Positions 1-7,043 of a DNA stretch of 10,887 bases are shown in pieces; position 1 is the first letter of the stretch, and every line of letters starts with the position of its first letter. Source of the stretch: Cyanobacteriota bacterium. GTDB lineage: Bacteria > Cyanobacteriota > Cyanobacteriia > Leptolyngbyales > Leptolyngbyaceae. The stretch is from positions 1 through 10,887 of the forward strand of contig JAIXVO010000615.1 in assembly GCA_027482985.1 (NCBI GenBank), read 5' to 3'. The position numbers and the translations under genes were made by a program. Under the pieces are notes generated by a model. That model was not told the origin of the DNA. It did no database searches and worked only from the letters and a program-made list of their open reading frames with translations.

Positions 1-1800
1 CGCATTGCTGACCAGATTGGTGAGCACCTGCCGTAAGCGGCTGACATCCCCTTTTAACAGGGTTGGCAAATTGCGATAGACCAGGGTCGCCAGTTCCAGC
101 CCTTTGGCATGGGCGGTCGCCGCGACCAGATCCGCCACTTCTTCAATACAGGTATTCAGGTCAAAGTCTAAAATCTCCAGATCCATTTCTCCTGCTTCCA
201 GCTTGGAGAAATCCAGGATTTGGTTAATCAGGGAGAGCAATGTTTCGCCACTCAGCCGGACGGTTTCCACAAAGTCCCGCTGTTCGGCATCCAGTTCCGT
301 ATCCAGCAACAGGCTCGTCATCCCCAGCACCCCATTCATGGGGGTCCGAATTTCATGGCTCATGGTCGCCAGAAATGTGCTTTTCATCTGGGACGCGCGT
401 TCTGCCTGTTGCCGCGCCCGCTCCAGTTCCAAATTCCGGTGCGCCAATTCTTCCCAGTGCTGTTTCTCGTCTTCCAGCAACTGCGCATGGGCGATCGCAA
501 TCCCCACCTGATCCGCCAGTTGTTTTAAAAACTCCTGCTCAAACGCTTCCCATTGACGCGGTGCCGCACACTGGTGGGCAATCAGTAAACCCCACAATTG
601 CGGACTACCAGCAATGCCCCGGCTGAGCAAAATCGGCACGACCAAATTGGCCTGGACTTGAAACTGCTGCAATAACTCCCGATGGCACGCGGTTAAGTCG
701 GCGATCGCCACATCCGCGATCGCGTGCGTGTGACCTTGCAGATAGGGTTGCCAGCCTCCTGTTTGAAAACAAGTATCGGCAATTTCGGTATCCAGCACCG
801 AACGATAGGCCGCATCCACCGATTCCACCACAATCCGGCCACTCCAGTTGGGGGCAAACTGGTAGGCCACAACGCGATCGGTCTGCAAAAACTGGCGCAC
901 CTCGTCCACAGTAGTGTGCAAAATTTCGTCGATTTGCAACGATTGCCGCACCCGCAACGTGATTGCCGCTAAGAGTTGGGCGCGTTGGTTCTGGTGAATT
1001 AAGGCGGCTTCTGCCCGCTGGCGATCGTGTTCACTGCGGCGGCGTTCACTCACATCGCGCACAATTACCAGCACCTCGTCAGCACCACTGACGACGATGC
1101 GAGATTCTTCGTAACACAGTTCCCCTTCTCGTTCAATCTCATATTCCAAAAACTGGGTGTGTCCCGTCTCCAGGGCTCTAGCACGAGCCAGTTGCCGCTG
1201 GTGAGCGATCGCGGGGGGCAACACATCCTGCTCTCGCTGCCCAATCAACTCCTGCCACGGCATCAGGGTACTGAAATTGGTGGCGGGTTTCACATCCAGA
1301 TAAGTCCCATCCCGATGCACCCGCAACATCAGATCGGGAATGGCATTCAATAACGCCCGATTTTTGGCCTCACTCCGTCGCAGTGCTGCTTCTGTATGTT
1401 TATGCGCTGTGATGTCAGTAAACGTACAAATGATTGCCTGCACTTCACCGTTCGCATTCACCTGGGGATCCAGGTTGACCAACAACCACAACGGCTGGGA
1501 CTGGTGTGGTAAATAAACCCCCATCACCCGATTAGTCACAGGTTGTTGCGAAATTTTGGCTTGATAAAATGGGCGTAACTCTTGCAGGAAGGGGCGATGC
1601 TCCTCATCCACTAATTGCCACTGCAAGTCAGGCAACCGTTTCCCCACCAGGGCGGCCGCGGGCAATCCCAGCAACTTCAAGGCGAGTGGATTACACACTA
1701 AAATTTCAGTGTCTGCACTGAGCACCACCACTCCCACTTGGAGATTCTGGATCAATTTTTGGAAGGTTAAGTCTAGCGTGGGACTGATGGTAGAGGTCAT
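1..1800 (-). CDS. Sensor histidine kinase, PAS-PAS-GAF-HisKA, putative cyanobacteriochrome (C-terminus outside window)
   Basis: Translation of the minus strand from ATG at 1800 is open for 600 codons to the left edge. Domain order: PAS 1 about residues 8-130 (ends [10 protein letters not shown]), PAS 2 about 138-250 (ends [11 protein letters not shown]), GAF about 270-438, then a HisKA dimerisation domain with the H-box [14 protein letters not shown], phospho-acceptor His482. The last visible residues, VLTNLVSNA, are the N-box that opens the ATPase domain, so the rest of the ATPase and any receiver domain lie outside. The H-box style is that of hybrid kinases (inference). The GAF has [14 protein letters not shown] (Cys344), TACHRELL (Cys372-His373) and QANLVVPIL...[10 protein letters not shown], as in bilin-binding cyanobacteriochromes. 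No transmembrane segment is visible, so it is probably cytosolic. The start is fixed by an in-frame TGA two codons upstream; the ribosome binding site is weak. The small membrane gene at 1876-2061 precedes it by 75 bases on the same strand. Kinase identity is very sure; light sensing is inferred. Confidence 0.93.
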   Translation of the reverse strand, partial: MTSTISPTLDLTFQKLIQNLQVGVVVLSADTEILVCNPLALKLLGLPAAALVGKRLPDLQWQLVDEEHRPFLQELRPFYQAKISQQPVTNRVMGVYLPHQSQPLWLLVNLDPQVNANGEVQAIICTFTDITAHKHTEAALRRSEAKNRALLNAIPDLMLRVHRDGTYLDVKPATNFSTLMPWQELIGQREQDVLPPAIAHQRQLARARALETGHTQFLEYEIEREGELCYEESRIVVSGADEVLVIVRDVSERRRSEHDRQRAEAALIHQNQRAQLLAAITLRVRQSLQIDEILHTTVDEVRQFLQTDRVVAYQFAPNWSGRIVVESVDAAYRSVLDTEIADTCFQTGGWQPYLQGHTHAIADVAIADLTACHRELLQQFQVQANLVVPILLSRGIAGSPQLWGLLIAHQCAAPRQWEAFEQEFLKQLADQVGIAIAHAQLLEDEKQHWEELAHRNLELERARQQAERASQMKSTFLATMSHEIRTPMNGVLGMTSLLLDTELDAEQRDFVETVRLSGETLLSLINQILDFSKLEAGEMDLEILDFDLNTCIEEVADLVAATAHAKGLELATLVYRNLPTLLKGDVSRLRQVLTNLVSNA

Positions 1801-1875
1801 GGACTCTCAGGCAGCGGAATGGACTGTCTCCAGTGTGCCCAGCTTCATCAAAAGTTAACGATCGCCCCACCGAAT

Positions 1876-2061
1876 TCAGCGATCGCCCAATAGCCACGCA
1901 CTGACCCATAACACCACACCCACTGTGACCCAGGTTTGCACCGACCCCAACCACAGGGGGAGCGGCAAATGTACCCCATTCAGGACATGAACGGGCACCA
2001 ACAGCGTTTGGGCAAACAACGCACAGACGACGACTGCGAGGGCTAATAACCCCAATTCCAT
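1876..2061 (-). CDS. Small two-helix membrane protein of unknown function, upstream of the sensor kinase
   Basis: A 61-residue ORF starting MELGLLALAVVV and ending WLLGDR. It is almost wholly hydrophobic: one predicted membrane helix at about residues 2-28 and a second at about 38-57, joined by a short segment with His, Asn and Pro. I do not recognise the family. It is supported as a real gene by a perfect AGGAGG six bases before the ATG and by the hydrophobic pattern, which chance ORFs rarely show. It lies 75 bases before the histidine kinase on the same strand, with no terminator visible between them, so the two may be co-transcribed. A partner or accessory role for the kinase is only a guess from position. 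It is divergent from the exported protein at 2192. Confidence 0.7.
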   Translation of the reverse strand: MELGLLALAVVVCALFAQTLLVPVHVLNGVHLPLPLWLGSVQTWVTVGVVLWVSAWLLGDR

Positions 2062-2067
2062 CTCATT

Positions 2068-2073
2068 CCTCCT
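2068..2073 (-). promoter_or_regulatory. Perfect Shine-Dalgarno of the small membrane protein
   Basis: The minus strand reads AGGAGG, then six bases (AATGAG), then the ATG at 2061. This decides the start and is the strongest argument that the 61-codon ORF is translated. The ATG inside the spacer (AATGAG) is in another frame and too close to the AGGAGG. Confidence 0.7.
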
Positions 2074-2191
2074 GATCCTCTAGGACTCGATCACTCCGGT
2101 CTGTTCCGGCTGGCATTCTGGCTACCTCTCGGCAGACTGCCTCTGATGATTAGAATAGACTGAAGACTGTTTATTCAGGGATTCGTTGGCT

Positions 2192-2683
2192 ATGCAAAAC
2201 CTCCACTCGCCCCGCCAACACAAGCCATGCGTGTGTCCGTCTTGGCTTCTCGTGGCCACAGTGCTGGCGCTGCCCACCGCCGCGATCGCCCAAGACTCTA
2301 ACTTTGGCAAACTCGCCCTCAACCCAGATCACCCCTCCGGCTTCCTGCGGGGTTCCACCGGCGGATCGGCATCGTTGCCTGCCATTGTCAGCAATCGCGA
2401 TCGGCATAATCATCAATGTTTAGGGTTTGGGGATGCCAAACCGGATCACCTTTTGATTCTCGAAAAACCTTTCGCCAGCCTGTCGCTTCGGGTTCGCAGT
2501 ACAACTGACACCACACTCGTGATTCAAGGTCCAGATGGCAGCGTCCGTTGTGGCGATGACGACGGCTCCAACCAAAATGCCAGCATTACCGACACCAACT
2601 GGACTCCCGGCACCTACCGCGTCTGGGTCGGCACCGCCACCCCCGGCACCCAGCGCGACTATACCCTGAGCGTCCAACCTTAG
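2192..2683 (+). CDS. Exported small beta-rich protein with signal peptide, PPC-like domain
   Basis: A 163-residue protein if started at ATG 2192; an in-frame TTG lies two codons upstream at 2186, but neither has a strong ribosome binding site. Residues 1-34 look like a Sec signal peptide: a basic start (HSPRQHK), a hydrophobic stretch (WLLVATVLALPTAA) and a likely cut after AIA before QDSNF. The mature part is polar and beta-rich, with FASLSLRVRSTTDTTLVIQG, then PDGSVRCGDDDG and finally WTPGTYRVWVGT...DYTLSV. That pattern resembles the beta-sandwich of bacterial pre-peptidase C-terminal (PPC-like) domains. Two cysteines (HQCLG and VRCGD) could form a disulfide outside the cytosol. The Asp-rich GDDDG loop could bind calcium (inference). 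No catalytic motif is visible; the substrate is unknown. Its stop is 11 bases from the convergent pyrR stop. Good confidence that it is a secreted protein, lower for the domain name. Confidence 0.8.
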   Translation: MQNLHSPRQHKPCVCPSWLLVATVLALPTAAIAQDSNFGKLALNPDHPSGFLRGSTGGSASLPAIVSNRDRHNHQCLGFGDAKPDHLLILEKPFASLSLRVRSTTDTTLVIQGPDGSVRCGDDDGSNQNASITDTNWTPGTYRVWVGTATPGTQRDYTLSVQP

Positions 2684-2701
2684 CCTTATAACGCTTAGGC
2701 T
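2682..2701. terminator. Small stem-loop shared by two convergent gene ends
   Basis: AGCCT at 2682-2686 pairs with AGGCT at 2697-2701 around a 10-base loop. The hairpin covers the stop codons of both the exported-protein gene and pyrR and is followed on the plus strand by TTTAATC. The stem is only five base pairs, so activity as a two-way terminator is tentative. Confidence 0.3.
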
Positions 2702-3231
2702 TTAATCAGTTCCACGCCATCGCGACCATCGACAGCTTGAATGTAGACTTTGACCGTTTCTTCGCGGGCTGTGGGCAGGAGTTTGCCGGTGAAGTCGGGA
2801 TGAATTGGGAGTTGGCGATGACCGCGATCGACCAGGACGGCGAGGCGTACCACGGAAGGGCGACCGTAATCTTTCACGGCTTCCAGGGCGGCGCGGACAG
2901 TGCGACCTTGAAAAATGACATCATCCACCAGCACGACGATTTTGTCCGCCAGATCGAAGGGGATATCGGTTTTGTTGGGAGTGCGAATGCCGATGGTGTC
3001 CAGGTCATCCCGGTAGAAGGTGATATCGATCGCCCCGACCGCGACCGTCACTTGCTCCAAGGCTTCGATTTGACGAGCCAGCATTTGCGCCAGGGGCACC
3101 CCCCGCGTGTAGATACCCAGGAGCACCAGACGGGATAAATCCCCCGATCGCTCAATCAATTCCGAGGCCAGCCGCGTGACGGTGCGCCGGACTTCTTCTG
3201 CAGAGAGAATCTCAATGACTTCGTTGGGCAT
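2695..3231 (-). CDS. pyrR: PyrR: uracil phosphoribosyltransferase / pyrimidine operon regulator
   Basis: 178 residues, the usual PyrR length. The type I phosphoribosyltransferase fold is shown by the PRPP loop [14 protein letters not shown] (about residues 99-112), the upstream [12 protein letters not shown] segment (about 66-77) and the C-terminal [19 protein letters not shown] typical of PyrR. The reaction is uracil plus PRPP to UMP and pyrophosphate. In Bacillus and relatives PyrR also binds pyr mRNA leaders for UMP-dependent attenuation; whether it does so in cyanobacteria cannot be read from this sequence, and no pyr biosynthesis gene is nearby. In the PRPP loop, IFQ stands where the Bacillus type has LYT; the acidic pair and GRT are kept. 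The start ATG at 3231 has no clear ribosome binding site. It is the last gene of the minus-strand group, 50 bases after leuB, so it could be expressed from the leuB transcript. Confidence 0.95.
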   Translation of the reverse strand: MPNEVIEILSAEEVRRTVTRLASELIERSGDLSRLVLLGIYTRGVPLAQMLARQIEALEQVTVAVGAIDITFYRDDLDTIGIRTPNKTDIPFDLADKIVVLVDDVIFQGRTVRAALEAVKDYGRPSVVRLAVLVDRGHRQLPIHPDFTGKLLPTAREETVKVYIQAVDGRDGVELIKA

Positions 3232-3281
3232 GATGCTTGCCAGATCGCCTCACTTCATCCCCCACCATAGCAGGGAAACCC

Positions 3282-4361
3282 CTATCCCAAGGCTTGGACG
3301 ATCGCGGCTCCCATCGCCTGACAACCCACTGCCGTCATGCCCTCGGACATGATGTCGCCTGTGCGTTTGCCATCGTTGAGGACTTGCATCACCGCTTGTT
3401 CGATGCGATCGCTGGCAGCGGGTTGGTTCAGCCCATATTTCAGCATCATCGCGGCACTCAACACCTGAGCAATCGGGTTGGCCTTGTCCTGACCCGCAAT
3501 ATCCGGCGCGGAACCATGCACCGGTTCAAATAAGCCCGGTTTGCCCGCTCCCACACTGGCAGACGGTAACATCCCAATACTGCCAGTCAACATAGCGGCT
3601 TCATCCGACAAAATATCGCCAAACAAGTTCCCGGTCACGATCGTGTCAAATTGGCGGGGATTGCGTACCAATTGCATGGCGGCATTGTCCACATACATAT
3701 GGGACAGTTCCACATCGGGATACTCCGCCGCTAGCGCCGTGATGCGATCGCGCCACAACTGCGAGACATCCAGCACATTCGCTTTATCGACCGAACACAG
3801 TTTTTTCGTGCGTTTGCGGGCAGTTTCAAAGGCTAGTCGGCCAATGCGATCGATTTCCAGCTCGGTGTAAGCCATTGTGTTCACACCCCGCTTCTCGCCG
3901 GATTCCGTCGCAAAAATGCCCTTCGGCTGACCGAAATAAATGCCGCCCGTCAACTCGCGTACCACCATGATGTCTACCCCTTCCACAACCTCACGTTTGA
4001 GGCTAGAGGCATCAATCAACTGCGGCAAAATTTTGGCAGGCCGCAGATTCGCAAACAGTTGCAGCGCCGACCGGATGCCCAACAGTCCGGTTTCGGGACG
4101 CAAATGGCGCGGCAAGGTGTCGTATTGGGGTGCCCCGATCGCCGCTAACAGCACCGCATCACTGGCTTTACAGGTGTCGATCGTGGCCGCTGGCAGGGGT
4201 TCGCCCGTCGCCTCGATCGCCGCTCCTCCCAGCAATGCCGACTGAAACTCAAACTGGAGATCGAACTGGCGCCCGATGACTTGCAGCACCTCGACGGCGA
4301 CTGCCATAATTTCGGGGCCAATGCCGTCTCCAGCCAACAACGTAATGCGGTACTCAGTCAT
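3282..4361 (-). CDS. leuB: 3-isopropylmalate dehydrogenase (leucine biosynthesis)
   Basis: 359 residues, full length for LeuB. It oxidises and decarboxylates 3-isopropylmalate to 2-oxoisocaproate with NAD+ in the cytosol, the third specific step of leucine synthesis. Visible family motifs: N-terminal [12 protein letters not shown] (8-19); substrate arginines in [15 protein letters not shown] (96-110) and [11 protein letters not shown] (134-144); Lys193 and Asn195 in DKANVLD; and the signature [17 protein letters not shown] (245-261), whose aspartates bind the divalent metal. [15 protein letters not shown] (283-297) belongs to the NAD pocket. The 88-103 region ([16 protein letters not shown]) is of the isopropylmalate dehydrogenase rather than the isocitrate dehydrogenase type. 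ATG at 4361 is the natural start; there is no strong ribosome binding site. It sits 38 bases after hupE and 50 before pyrR on the same strand. No other leu gene is in the window. Confidence 0.97.
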   Translation of the reverse strand: MTEYRITLLAGDGIGPEIMAVAVEVLQVIGRQFDLQFEFQSALLGGAAIEATGEPLPAATIDTCKASDAVLLAAIGAPQYDTLPRHLRPETGLLGIRSALQLFANLRPAKILPQLIDASSLKREVVEGVDIMVVRELTGGIYFGQPKGIFATESGEKRGVNTMAYTELEIDRIGRLAFETARKRTKKLCSVDKANVLDVSQLWRDRITALAAEYPDVELSHMYVDNAAMQLVRNPRQFDTIVTGNLFGDILSDEAAMLTGSIGMLPSASVGAGKPGLFEPVHGSAPDIAGQDKANPIAQVLSAAMMLKYGLNQPAASDRIEQAVMQVLNDGKRTGDIMSEGMTAVGCQAMGAAIVQALG

Positions 4362-4399
4362 AGGGCGATTGCAGCGCTAAAAAGTTCACAGGCCATCGA

Positions 4400-5032
4400 T
4401 CATAAGCCAAGACGGGACACCATGAACGCCGCACCCAGGCCACAAATCGTAAACCCGGCATATCGTAGCGAGGACGGTGTTTGATCCACCAACCGTACCG
4501 CCAGTTGCCCGACTTTTGCCGCGAGTACCGCGATCGCCAATTGGATCGCCGTAAAGCCCAGCAAGTAGGCGACTAGGGGTTGGACTGGAGCGCCCACAAT
4601 CGATTCCCCATAAGCGTAACCATGGAAAATCCCGGCGATCGCGCCCAGCCCAATCAGCACCATTAAATTGGGACTTTGCGGTAATGCCAGCAGGATGCCA
4701 AATCCAAGCACTGAGGCGGCGACTAAAAATTCCGCCGCTGGCACTGTCACCCCTTGCAAATGCACGGCAGTACCAACTAACGCGGCGACGACAAAGGCGA
4801 TCGGAATCCAGAGGCCACGCCGTTTCGTGACTGCCAACAAGCCAGCTGCCACCACAAACGCCAGGTGATCCAGCCCAATTACGGGGTGCGCCAAACCGGC
4901 TAAAAAGCCTTGACCAAAATTGGTGGGGACTTCGCCGCCCATCGCATGGTGCGCGCTGGCAGGGCTCGCCAGTAACAGCACACAAAGCCCAATCACAGCC
5001 AGTTTCAGGGCTGATAACGAACCTTTGAACAT
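4400..5032 (-). CDS. hupE: HupE/UreJ-family metal transporter (nickel or cobalt)
   Basis: 210 residues from ATG at 5032; a GTG directly before it (5035) is the alternative. GAGG eight bases upstream favours the ATG. Residues 1-28 form a signal-like helix ending ASA before HHAMGG, a His-rich probable metal-facing start. The family motif HPVIGLDHLAFVVAAGLLA follows (about 49-67), then four or five more hydrophobic helices; a second conserved stretch is FHGYAYGES (about 136-144), with His and Glu in the membrane. Known HupE/UreJ proteins are secondary permeases for nickel or cobalt, often beside hydrogenase or urease genes, and some cyanobacterial members have been linked to B12 control. Here there is no hydrogenase, urease or cobalamin gene, so the metal cannot be decided. 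It lies 97 bases after ribBA and 38 before leuB on the same strand. Confidence 0.9.
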   Translation of the reverse strand: MFKGSLSALKLAVIGLCVLLLASPASAHHAMGGEVPTNFGQGFLAGLAHPVIGLDHLAFVVAAGLLAVTKRRGLWIPIAFVVAALVGTAVHLQGVTVPAAEFLVAASVLGFGILLALPQSPNLMVLIGLGAIAGIFHGYAYGESIVGAPVQPLVAYLLGFTAIQLAIAVLAAKVGQLAVRLVDQTPSSLRYAGFTICGLGAAFMVSRLGL

Positions 5033-5129
5033 CACAAATACCTCGCAGAGACGCTAACGCCTATTCAGGCTACCTTAGTTTGCGATCGCTGTTCACTTTC
5101 TTTATAAAGGCAAAAGCAACTTCAGCCGA

Positions 5130-6830
5130 CTATGAATGAGCCACAGAAGTTGCGGTGAAACTATAGATCGTTTGGGGCGACAGGTCAGCGATCTGCTCCA
5201 GCGGTGCGGCAGTCAGGGGCAATACCTGGCGATCGAGTTGCACTTGTAGCCCAATCAGCGGATCAGCCCCGGCTGAGATGATGAACTCCAGTTGGTGTAA
5301 GTGGGGCATTGCCACCAAGTCATCCAGAATTTGGGCGATCGCCAAGCGCTGCGGATGATTCGGCCCTTCATACCAGGCGTGTTGCTCTGTGGGCACCTGT
5401 TTTAAGCCCAAATGCACAATTAACGGCGACCCTTCAAACACGGCTTTGGCGACGGGACGCACTTCTTCCTGGAGCAGCAAGCCGTGGGTTTGGGCTAACT
5501 GGCGGATTTGTTCTAACCGTTGATACCAATCGTTGACGCTGGATGGGGTTTCTTGCCAGGACAGGGACAGGGTGATCAGAAAAGTTTGCAGCATCCAATG
5601 CCCTAACTTCTCAGCTTTAGTCGAGAGGTAGGAGGAATTGTACGTCGTGGCCTCAATCAGCAACGGGACTCGCTCCGTGATTTCCAGCCCATAGCCTTTT
5701 AAGCCAGCAATTTTGCGGGGATTGTTGGTGATCAGCCGCATTTGCCGCACTCCCAAATCGTGCAGAATTTGCGCTCCCATGCCGTAATTTCGGAGGTCAG
5801 CCGGGAAGCCCAAATGCTCGTTCGCCTGCACCGTATCCAGGCCCATGTCCTGCAAGGAGTAGGCTTTCAGCTTATTCACCAAGCCAATGCCGCGCCCCTC
5901 CTGCCGTAAATAGACCACTACGCCCTGCCCCACACTTTCCAGCATTTTCAGCGCTGCTTGCAGTTGCATCCGGCAATCACAGCGGAGCGAGCCGATCGCA
6001 TCTCCGGTTAAACATTCAGAGTGCATCCGAACTAAAACGGGATGATCAGGAAATTGCGCTGGGTCGCCTTTGACGATCGCAATATGTTCCGAGTTGTCCA
6101 GGGTATGACGGTAAGCATAAACCTTGAAATGCCCAAATTCGGTGGGGAGATCCGCGATCGCCTCGCGGGAAATCAGCCGCTCATGCTCTAAGCGGTAGCT
6201 GATTAAGTCAGCAATGCTAATAATTTTCAGCGAATGAGTTTTGGCATATTCAATCAACTCTGGCAGTCGGGCCATCGAGCCATCCGGATTCTGAATCTCG
6301 CAAATGACCCCAGCGGGATAAAGTCCGGCTAAGCGGGATAAATCGACTGCTGCTTCCGTATGGCCAGCGCGTTTTAAGACACCGCCTTCGCGTGCCCGTA
6401 ACGGGAAGATATGCCCTGGTCGCCGCAAGTCATCCGGGCGGGTGGAGGGATTGATGGCAATCTGAATCGTGCGGGCGCGGTCTTCGGCGGAAATACCCGT
6501 GCCTACGCCTAAATGGGGCGACGCATCAATGCTGACAGTAAATGCGGTCTGGTTGCTGTCCGTATTCTTGGTGACCATGAGGGGCAGATCCAGTTCATCC
6601 AGGCGATCGCCCGTCATCGCCAAACAAATTAAGCCCCTCGCCTCAACGGCCATGAAGTTGATCAAATCTGGGGTCGCGAATTGCGCTGCACAAACCACAT
6701 CGCCCTCGTTCTCCCGGTTTTCGTCATCCACCACCACCAGTGCCCGACCCGCCTTGAGGTCAGCCAGGGCAGCGGCGATCGGGTCGAATTGAAAAGCAGC
6801 GGTATGAGGAGCGTCGGCGGAAAGATTCAA
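5130..6830 (-). CDS. ribBA: Bifunctional RibBA: DHBP synthase / GTP cyclohydrolase II with C-terminal extension
   Basis: 566 residues. The N-terminal part (about 15-215) is 3,4-dihydroxy-2-butanone-4-phosphate synthase, with [13 protein letters not shown] (33-44) and [16 protein letters not shown] (154-169). The middle (about 220-410) is GTP cyclohydrolase II, with zinc ligands in [17 protein letters not shown] (Cys273, 284, 286), then RQEGRGIGL and [11 protein letters not shown]. Together they make the two precursors of riboflavin, from ribulose 5-phosphate and from GTP. About 150 further residues (roughly 415-566) follow the usual RibBA end; cyanobacterial RibBA proteins are often long like this, and I assign no function to the tail. 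The start is TTG at 6830: there is no in-frame ATG or GTG between it and an upstream in-frame TAG, and GGTGAT at 6834-6839 matches the anti-Shine-Dalgarno. It is divergent from argC and first of a same-strand group with hupE, leuB and pyrR. Confidence 0.96.
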   Translation of the reverse strand: MNLSADAPHTAAFQFDPIAAALADLKAGRALVVVDDENRENEGDVVCAAQFATPDLINFMAVEARGLICLAMTGDRLDELDLPLMVTKNTDSNQTAFTVSIDASPHLGVGTGISAEDRARTIQIAINPSTRPDDLRRPGHIFPLRAREGGVLKRAGHTEAAVDLSRLAGLYPAGVICEIQNPDGSMARLPELIEYAKTHSLKIISIADLISYRLEHERLISREAIADLPTEFGHFKVYAYRHTLDNSEHIAIVKGDPAQFPDHPVLVRMHSECLTGDAIGSLRCDCRMQLQAALKMLESVGQGVVVYLRQEGRGIGLVNKLKAYSLQDMGLDTVQANEHLGFPADLRNYGMGAQILHDLGVRQMRLITNNPRKIAGLKGYGLEITERVPLLIEATTYNSSYLSTKAEKLGHWMLQTFLITLSLSWQETPSSVNDWYQRLEQIRQLAQTHGLLLQEEVRPVAKAVFEGSPLIVHLGLKQVPTEQHAWYEGPNHPQRLAIAQILDDLVAMPHLHQLEFIISAGADPLIGLQVQLDRQVLPLTAAPLEQIADLSPQTIYSFTATSVAHS

Positions 6831-6833
6831 AGT

Positions 6834-6839
6834 ATCACC
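6834..6839 (-). promoter_or_regulatory. Ribosome binding site deciding the TTG start of ribBA
   Basis: The minus strand reads GGTGAT, then ACT, then TTG. GGTGAT is complementary to the 3' part of the 16S anti-Shine-Dalgarno (AGGAGGTGATC). Aligned that way, its GG is seven bases from the TTG, a normal spacing. Since the frame has no ATG before residue 60, this supports TTG as the true start. Confidence 0.55.
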
Positions 6840-6865
6840 GTGAAGTTTCGTAAAGAAGTTCGTCT

Positions 6866-6909
6866 ATTTAAATTCTAGTGCTTCTGGCTCGACACCCCCA
6901 TTTAAATTC
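6866..6909. repeat. Direct repeat of ATTTAAATTC in the ribBA leader
   Basis: The ten-base sequence ATTTAAATTC occurs at 6866-6875 and again at 6900-6909, starts 34 bases apart, close to three helical turns. Each copy contains the palindrome ATTTAAAT. They lie between the likely ribBA promoter region and its start codon, so they could be a protein-binding pair or part of an RNA leader; the function is unknown. Confidence 0.5.
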
Positions 6910-6912
6910 CAT
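6868..6912 (-). CDS. Possible 14-codon leader ORF upstream of ribBA
   Basis: On the minus strand a perfect AGGAGG (6921-6926) lies eight bases before ATG 6912, which opens a frame MEFKWGCRARSTRI and stops with TAA 37 bases before the ribBA TTG. A second ATG (6916), four bases after the AGGAGG, gives only four codons (MNGI). The ribosome binding site is better than that of ribBA itself. It could be a regulatory leader peptide or a chance remnant; the codons hint at no specific amino-acid sensing. Confidence 0.3.
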   Translation of the reverse strand: MEFKWGCRARSTRI

Positions 6913-7043
6913 TCATTCTTCCTCCTGTCCAGGCTGATTTAGATCCCTGATGGATTCCTCCCAAAAGTGAGTAAGGGATACTACAATGCAGCAAAGTTCA
7001 GCAAAAATTAGTCTGGTTCCCCTTCAGTAAGGTTGTTAGAGTC
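6913..7043. promoter_or_regulatory. Divergent control region between ribBA and argC
   Basis: About 130 bases of non-coding DNA that must hold the argC promoter and probably that of ribBA. On the plus strand TACAAT at 6982-6987 is a good -10 candidate for argC, giving a leader of about 50 bases, but there is no matching -35. The reverse of the same spot reads TAGTAT, a weak -10 toward ribBA. I see no FMN riboswitch consensus and no clear operator palindrome. Confidence 0.35.

Noticed and set aside
104..1353. Plus-strand ORFs across the first 1.35 kb
   Set aside because: The minus-strand frame encodes an uninterrupted kinase with recognisable domains; the plus-strand products are Ser/Arg/His-rich antisense shadows.
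1706..1954. An 82-codon minus-strand ORF bridging the small membrane gene and the kinase
   Set aside because: It overlaps both better-supported frames, has no ribosome binding site and no recognisable composition.
2144..2156. TAGAAT at 2151-2156 as -10 of the exported-protein gene
   Set aside because: No -35 partner and the upstream TG is one base out of register for an extended -10; too weak to list.
2737..3138. A 133-codon plus-strand ORF opposite pyrR
   Set aside because: Antisense shadow of pyrR with no motif of its own.
4386..4985. A 199-codon minus-strand ORF overlapping hupE in another frame
   Set aside because: Rich in Arg, Trp, Cys and Gly with no hydrophobic or domain pattern; it is the shifted-frame shadow of hupE, whose own frame has the family motifs.
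5036..5129. B12 riboswitch in front of hupE
   Set aside because: Only 94-97 bases are available and the GCCACTG B12-box is absent.
6831..7043. FMN riboswitch in front of ribBA
   Set aside because: None of the conserved RFN segments could be found on the minus strand, and the available leader is mostly AT-rich and unstructured.
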